NCBI RefSeq assembly: GCF_000306785.1
Contig: NC_017955.1
Span: forward strand, 2,666,001 to 2,730,000
Direction: 5' to 3'
Source of the DNA: Modestobacter italicus
Lineage (GTDB): Bacteria; Actinomycetota; Actinomycetes; Mycobacteriales; Geodermatophilaceae
Length of the DNA stretch: 64,000 nt
The translations under genes and the position numbers were made by a program. The notes under the pieces are model-generated. The model did no database searches. It worked only from the letters and a program-made list of their open reading frames with translations, and was not told the origin of the DNA. Positions 59,191-64,000 of the stretch are shown here, in pieces; position 1 is the stretch's first letter; the number at the start of each line of letters is the position of its first letter.

Positions 59191-62100
59191 GCCGACACCT
59201 CCAGGACCACCGGTCCGATCAGGCCGGCGGTCTGCACCGGCGCGTCGGCGGCGTACACCCCCGCCACCGGGGCGAAGAGCTCCCCGGTCGGCGCCTGCGC
59301 CTCGGCGATCAGCCGGTTCATCCAGGCGTTGGCCACCTCGACCTCCACGGTGTTCCTCCCCGGTCGCAGCGCACCGGTGACGTCGATCCGCCAGGGTGCG
59401 GTCCAGACGATGCCCTGGTCGGTGCCGTTGACCCGGATCCGGGCCAGGTCGCCGACGTCACCGAGGTCGAGCACCGCCGGTCCGTCGACCGGGTCGTCGA
59501 GGTGGACCTCGGTCGCGTAGGTGCCGGTCCCGGCGAACCCGGCCGTCGCGGGCCCGAGCCCGGTCCACGGCCGGGGCCCGCCGGTCAGCACGGTGTCCAG
59601 GACGCCGGGCAGGGTGAGCCGCCACTCCCCGTCCAGCACCCGCCGCGCGACCGGGCCGGCCAGCGGCCCGGGATCGGCCCCGCCGGGGACGACGACCAGC
59701 GATCCGAGCGGCGGGAGGTCGACCCGCTCCCCCAGCGGCGCGCGGGTCAGTGTCACGGGGTCCCAGCCGGACAGCGGCGCACCCGTCGCCGACCGCAGGG
59801 TCACCGTGACCGGCTCGGGCAGCGGGTTGGCCAGGAACACGACCTCACCGGCCGTGGTGCGCCGGCCGATCCGCAGCAGCTCGGCGCCCTCGACGGTCAG
59901 CGGCGGGACGGCGCCCAGGTCCTGCAGCGCCGTGACCAGGTCGACGTCGCGCACGCCGCCGTCCCGCCAGAGCCGGTCGCACAGCGCGGCGTGCTCCTGC
60001 TCGTCGTCGGCCAGGGACGGCGAGCCGACGGGTCGACGGCCCACCACGGTCGCGCCCGCCTCGACCAGCGCGGCCAGGCAGCGCAGCGCGCGCACGGTCA
60101 GCCGTTTGCTGGAGCCGCCGAGGTGCAGCAGCCGGTACCGCGTCTCCCCCGCCGCCAGGTCGCCGTCCTCGACGGCGAACCGCCGCTCGAGCCCGTCGAG
60201 GTCGACGTAGTCGAAGTCGTACCCGGCCGGGACGGTGCGGTCGGGCTCCTCGCCGAACAGCGCGGTCACCGGCGCCTCCTCACCGACGAACACGGCGACG
60301 TCGACGGCGGGCACGCCCTGGTTGAGCAGCCAGGAGCAGCGGGCCAGGTAGTCGATCCACGGACCGGCCAGCTCCGCCCACGGCTCGCTGCGGATGAACG
60401 CCTGCCCGAGGAACGGCGCCAGGCCGATCCCCGGCGGGGGCACCTGCGTCGGCTGGTGCGGCGAGGTGTGCAGGCAGAACCGGGTGACGCCGAGCGCCAG
60501 TTCCAGGTCGGCGACGTGCTTGAGCCGGCGCGGGGTGTAGCTCCACGGGCGGTGGAAGGCGGTCATCGACTCCGCGCCGGTGAACGGCTTGCCGTGCACG
60601 TGCGCCACCGAGGAGGCGCCCTTGAGGTCGGCGAGGTAGGTCGGCGCCGGCTGCTCCGTGCCGGCGTCGAACACCCACATCGCGCCCATCGGCACGTCGG
60701 CGGAGCTGCGCATCGCGAGGTCGTCGCCGAGCTGCGGGCGGTGGTCCTCCAGCGCCTCGGCGTAGTAGCGCAGACCCCGGACGTGCGCCTCCGCGGCGAG
60801 CGTGCCGTAGTACTCCCCGGCGACCAGGTCGGCGATCGTGCGCCGGTGGTCGTGCAGGAACCGGTCGGTGCGGGCGGCGTCGCCGACGACCAGCCCGGCC
60901 AGCGCCGGCAGCCAGGGCAGCGGGTCGTAGCCGCGCAGCTCGGTGAACCGCTCGCGCAGCCGCCCGGTGGCGTTCTGCGCGCCGGACTCGATGCTGTCGC
61001 TGAGCAGCGCGTCGAGGTCGGCTCCGTCGAACAGCGCCAGGTAGGTGTCCAGGTAGCGGCGGACCGCGTCTCCGTCGAGCTTGTCGACCTCCAGGCCGGT
61101 CGCCTCGGCCGGGGCCGGGCCGTTGGTCTGGCCGGTGAGCGACATGCCCAGCCGCAGCACCCGCCACGAGCCGGGCGGGGCGTCCCAGCGCAGCACGCCG
61201 TCGCCGTCCACCTGGGCGGTCAGGTCGACCACCCGGGCCGGGTCGATCGCCGTCCCGGCCGACGCCGGGTCGGTGTCCAGGGCGTAGTAGTCCAGCGCGG
61301 CGGCGAAGCCGGCCTTGAGCTCGGCCTGGTGCACCCGCCCGCCGGGGAAGAGGGCGAACTCGGAGACGCCGAACTCCCACACCCGGCGCAGGACCGGCGG
61401 CAGCCGCACGCCCTCGGCGAGCCGGGGCAGCGCCGTCTCGGCGGGCTCGCCGGCCAGCACCAGGCGGAACCGGCGGGCGGTCACCGGCGCAAAGGCGATC
61501 GTGCGCACCGGCACGGCCTTGGCCGCCGGTTGCTCCGGTGCGGCCAGCTCGGCGACCACCCGGTAGGTCACCCCGTCGTCGGAGGCCTCCAGCACGGCGG
61601 TCGGCGGGGGTGCGGCGCCGAAGCCGCGCGGCCCGGGCAGCCCGACGGTGACGGCGGCGACGGTCACCGGCTCGGCGAACACCTGCTCGAGCCAGGCGGT
61701 CGACCGGCCGTCGGGGTCGCGCGGCAGCTGCACGGTGCCGGCGAACCGGCCGTCGAGCAGTGCCGACCAGTCATCGATCGGCGCCGAGGCGGTGACGGTG
61801 GACGGCGCCAGCGGCTGTGCGACCTGGTCGGCCGGCACCGCCAGGGTCACCCAGTCGCGCGCGAACCGGTGCGCGCCCGGGTCGGCACCCCAGCGGGGGC
61901 AGTCCTGGTACGGACCGGCGACGTCCGGCAGCGGGGCGAGGAGCTGGTCCACGCGCCCGCCGCCGTCGACGACCGTCTCGGACCAGACCAGCTTCTTCAT
62001 CGCGTCGGCCGGTTCGACCCAGGGGCCACCAGCCGCGCTCCAGCCCGCGGAGGTGGCGACGGCGAACTCCAGCCCGAGCTCCCGAGCCGTCGTGGTGGCC

Positions 62101-62339
62101 AGCCGCACTGCCTCCTGCCACGCGGCCGAGCCGTGCTGCACCAGCTCCGGCACGACCTGCGGGGTGCCCATCCCGCCGTAGAACAGCTGCACACCGCGGA
62201 CGCCGACCCGGTGCAGCCACTGCAGGTCCAGCACGATGCCCTCGGGGTCGACGTTGCCGTCCATCCAGTGCCACCAGGCCCGCGGCCGCGCGTCGTCCGG
62301 CGGGTCGCAGAAGCCGCGCCAGAGGTCCTCGAGCGTCAT
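59187..62339 (-). CDS. glycoside hydrolase family 106-like alpha-L-rhamnosidase
   Basis: A 1050-residue protein. ARPRAWWHWMDGNVDPEGI near residues 17-35, GVQLFYGGMG, and the long central TIM barrel (GRLRERFTELRGYDPLPWLP, YYGTLAAEAHVRGLRYYAEALED, PMGAMWVFDA, GKPFTGAESMTAF) match GH106, whose characterised members remove alpha-L-rhamnose from pectin side chains or from flavonoid rutinosides. A carbohydrate-binding beta-sandwich lies at about 1-230 insertions and at the C-terminus (DLGDVGDLARIRVNGTDQGIVW). No signal peptide. The ATG 62339 overlaps the nucleoside-hydrolase-like stop. Rhamnose is the best guess. Confidence 0.82.
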   Translation of the reverse strand: MTLEDLWRGFCDPPDDARPRAWWHWMDGNVDPEGIVLDLQWLHRVGVRGVQLFYGGMGTPQVVPELVQHGSAAWQEAVRLATTTARELGLEFAVATSAGWSAAGGPWVEPADAMKKLVWSETVVDGGGRVDQLLAPLPDVAGPYQDCPRWGADPGAHRFARDWVTLAVPADQVAQPLAPSTVTASAPIDDWSALLDGRFAGTVQLPRDPDGRSTAWLEQVFAEPVTVAAVTVGLPGPRGFGAAPPPTAVLEASDDGVTYRVVAELAAPEQPAAKAVPVRTIAFAPVTARRFRLVLAGEPAETALPRLAEGVRLPPVLRRVWEFGVSEFALFPGGRVHQAELKAGFAAALDYYALDTDPASAGTAIDPARVVDLTAQVDGDGVLRWDAPPGSWRVLRLGMSLTGQTNGPAPAEATGLEVDKLDGDAVRRYLDTYLALFDGADLDALLSDSIESGAQNATGRLRERFTELRGYDPLPWLPALAGLVVGDAARTDRFLHDHRRTIADLVAGEYYGTLAAEAHVRGLRYYAEALEDHRPQLGDDLAMRSSADVPMGAMWVFDAGTEQPAPTYLADLKGASSVAHVHGKPFTGAESMTAFHRPWSYTPRRLKHVADLELALGVTRFCLHTSPHQPTQVPPPGIGLAPFLGQAFIRSEPWAELAGPWIDYLARCSWLLNQGVPAVDVAVFVGEEAPVTALFGEEPDRTVPAGYDFDYVDLDGLERRFAVEDGDLAAGETRYRLLHLGGSSKRLTVRALRCLAALVEAGATVVGRRPVGSPSLADDEQEHAALCDRLWRDGGVRDVDLVTALQDLGAVPPLTVEGAELLRIGRRTTAGEVVFLANPLPEPVTVTLRSATGAPLSGWDPVTLTRAPLGERVDLPPLGSLVVVPGGADPGPLAGPVARRVLDGEWRLTLPGVLDTVLTGGPRPWTGLGPATAGFAGTGTYATEVHLDDPVDGPAVLDLGDVGDLARIRVNGTDQGIVWTAPWRIDVTGALRPGRNTVEVEVANAWMNRLIAEAQAPTGELFAPVAGVYAADAPVQTAGLIGPVVLEVSA

Positions 62340-63187
62340 GCCCGGCCCCGCTCGTGCGCCCGGAGCCGCGCCAGCAGGTCGCCGAACAGCAGCCGGGTGT
62401 CGACGTCGGTGTAGACCCGCCGCTCGCCCCGGCCCCCCTCGGCGGTGCTGCTGGTCCACCGGCTGGACTCCACGGTCAGCGCGGTGACCAGCACCGGCGG
62501 GCTGTCGCCGAGCGGCCAGTTCCCGCCGACGCGGATCCAGTCCGGCGGGTCGGTGAAGTGCTCCCACAGCCAGCGCCCGAGCGCACCGGTGGTGCCCAGG
62601 TCGTGCTCCAGCTCGGCGACGGAGTACGCGCAGCGCCGGTAGGTCTCCACCGGGAACGACTGGACGTCGAGGTCTGCCTGGGCGAGCACGAAGGCGGCGG
62701 CCTCGCGGTCGGTGTCCCGGTTGTACTCGAAGGCCCCGGCGTCCAGCGACCCGCCGATCCAGACCAGCGTCAGCCGCTCGGCGATGTCCGGTGCCTGCCG
62801 CAGCGCCTGGGCGACGTTGGTGAGCGGTCCGCCGCAGACCAGGAACAGCGGCAGCTCGTCGTCCCGCCGGGCCTCGGCGGCGATCGCGTCGGCCGCCGCG
62901 GAGCCGCTCGCGTCACCGAAGACCTCCTCGCTGCCGGCGTGCACCGGCGGCAGGTCGGCGCCGCCGACCGCGGCCAGCAGCTCGGTGGCGAGCGCCGCGC
63001 CGTCCGCCGCCCGGGGCAGCGGCCCCGGGAACCGCGGGTCGAGCCCCGAGCTGGTGACCGCCACGACCCGGTTGGCCGGCGACAGCAGGTGGTGGGCCAG
63101 CGCGACGAGCCCGTCCGGGTCGCCGGACCAGTCGTTGTCCAGCACCACCCGGCAGTGCTCGTGCACACGGAGGGCGGGTGTGCTCAT
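62336..63187 (-). CDS. nucleoside hydrolase-like (IUNH family) protein
   Basis: A 283-residue protein with the Asp-rich N-terminal site of IUNH enzymes, DNDWSGDPDGLVAL (residues 17-30), in place of the classical DTDPGxDD, and the downstream C-terminal GGPLTNVAQAL and FEYNRDTDREAA motif (Ca-binding Asp). IUNH enzymes hydrolyse N-ribosides; the altered N-terminus and the glycosidase neighbours allow another glycoside as substrate. ATG 63187 overlaps the MFS stop (ATGA). Confidence 0.78.
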   Translation of the reverse strand: MSTPALRVHEHCRVVLDNDWSGDPDGLVALAHHLLSPANRVVAVTSSGLDPRFPGPLPRAADGAALATELLAAVGGADLPPVHAGSEEVFGDASGSAAADAIAAEARRDDELPLFLVCGGPLTNVAQALRQAPDIAERLTLVWIGGSLDAGAFEYNRDTDREAAAFVLAQADLDVQSFPVETYRRCAYSVAELEHDLGTTGALGRWLWEHFTDPPDWIRVGGNWPLGDSPPVLVTALTVESSRWTSSTAEGGRGERRVYTDVDTRLLFGDLLARLRAHERGRA

Positions 63188-64000
63188 GACGTGGTCCTCT
63201 CCAGGACGACGGGCCGACGGGGCAGTCCCAGGCCGAGGACGGCGGCCAGCGCGACGAGCCCGGCGCCGACGAGGAGGGCGACGCCGTACCCGTGCGTCTG
63301 GGCGCCGTGCCCGCCCGCGGGATCGATCGCGGCCACGGCGGTGGCGACCGCCACCAGCGCGGCCAGCAGCACCGCGCCGCCGATCTGCCGGGATGCGTTG
63401 AGCAGCCCGGACGCCAGACCGGCGCGCTCGTCGCCGACCCCGCTCGTCGCCGCGATCGTCAGCGGCAGCCCGGACAGGCCGAAGCCGGCCATCGCCAGGG
63501 CGGACGGCACCAGGACCGGCAGCACGTAGCCGCCGGTCACGTCCAGCCGGGAGAGCCAGGCCAGCCCGACGACGGTCAGGGTCACGCCCGCGAAGTACAC
63601 CGTCCTGTCGGCGAGCCGGCGCAGCAGGCGCGGTGCCAGCCGGGCACCGAGGCTGATGCCCACCCCGGGGGGCAGCAGCATCAGCCCGGCGGCCAGCGGG
63701 CCGAGCCCGCGGACCTCCTGCAGGTACAGCGAGAGGAAGAAGAAGGTCGCCGGCAGCACCCCACCGGTCAGCAGGGAGATCGCGTCGGCGACCACGAGCG
63801 AGCGGACCCGGAACACCGACAGCGGCACCAGGGGCGCGGCGGCGCGCCGCTCGACGAGCACGAAGACGACGAGGGCGAGCACCGCGGCGCCGAGCAGGGT
63901 GACCGTCCGCGGGGCGCCCCAACCGTGCTCCTCGCCCGCGATGATGCCGGCGACCAGCCCGCCGGTGCCGAGCGTCACCGCGGCCGATCCGGGCAGGTCG
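63184..64000 (-). CDS. MFS transporter (DHA2-type), C-terminal part, 5' end outside window
   Basis: The right edge of the window cuts this gene: the frame stays open to base 64000, with the start beyond. The 272 visible residues cover at least seven helices of a 14-helix transporter and align well with the MFS at 37467-38918 (for example AGLASGLLN.SRQ.GGA and PLVPLSVFR.RSL), so the two are duplicates. It is the first visible gene of an operon with the nucleoside hydrolase and rhamnosidase, and probably exports or imports a glycoside or its aglycone. Confidence 0.85.
   Translation of the reverse strand, partial: DLPGSAAVTLGTGGLVAGIIAGEEHGWGAPRTVTLLGAAVLALVVFVLVERRAAAPLVPLSVFRVRSLVVADAISLLTGGVLPATFFFLSLYLQEVRGLGPLAAGLMLLPPGVGISLGARLAPRLLRRLADRTVYFAGVTLTVVGLAWLSRLDVTGGYVLPVLVPSALAMAGFGLSGLPLTIAATSGVGDERAGLASGLLNASRQIGGAVLLAALVAVATAVAAIDPAGGHGAQTHGYGVALLVGAGLVALAAVLGLGLPRRPVVLERTTS

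Noticed and set aside
1..64000. CRISPR arrays, insertion sequences, prophage, tRNA or rRNA genes
   Set aside because: No spaced direct repeats, transposase or integrase motifs, terminal inverted repeats, or tRNA/rRNA-like sequence were seen on either strand.

Overview
The window is very G+C-rich, with strongly GC-biased third codon positions, many GTG starts, leaderless-type signals and ATGA/GTGA gene overlaps. It reads as chromosome of a high-GC actinomycete. A soil or rock actinobacterium such as a Geodermatophilaceae member would fit, but that placement is inference. I see no rRNA, tRNA, CRISPR array or intact insertion sequence.

Bases 1-8,000 hold housekeeping and envelope genes: an MreB-family protein convergent with a single 1009-residue protein that joins a RodA/FtsW (SEDS) glycan polymerase to a class B penicillin-binding transpeptidase, a membrane-anchored protein of unknown role, three small unknown proteins, and a Na+/H+ antiporter. 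Bases 8,000-22,500 hold regulators and a probable sulfur-scavenging operon. The regulators are a MalT-type LuxR protein, a cyclase-ATPase regulator and an RsbW/RsbU-like pair. The sulfur operon has a leaderless leader peptide, TauD and a ProU-type ABC transporter, and is followed by a P-type ATPase. Four genes between 9.1 and 21 kb carry single frameshifts, which are either sequence errors or real decay.

Bases 22,600-30,500 hold aromatic oxygenation genes: a CYP199A-like P450 with its own PDR-type reductase and a divergent IclR regulator, a TetR-controlled FAD monooxygenase with a clear 22-bp operator, and a self-sufficient P450 fused to the same kind of reductase.

Bases 30,500-64,000 are one long catabolic island, with every gene on the minus strand. 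It contains the two subunits of a C-glycoside deglycosidase, a pyranose-oxidase-like GMC oxidoreductase that could make the 3-keto substrate, and three further TIM-barrel isomerase/epimerase proteins. It also contains GH3 (two), GH43 and GH106 glycosidases, three alpha/beta hydrolases, an oligopeptide-type ABC importer, two MFS exporters, a two-component flavin monooxygenase whose reductase carries an IclR-type effector domain, an FAD aromatic monooxygenase, a nucleoside-hydrolase-like protein, a degenerate GHMP kinase and a TetR regulator. The simplest reading is uptake and stepwise dismantling of decorated plant aromatic glycosides: O-linked rhamnose, glucose and xylose/arabinose first, then the C-C linked sugar, then the aromatic aglycone. 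A 20-bp inverted repeat, ATCAGAA-N6-TTCTGAT, recurs just downstream of the -10 box at four promoters of this island and defines a probable local regulon.
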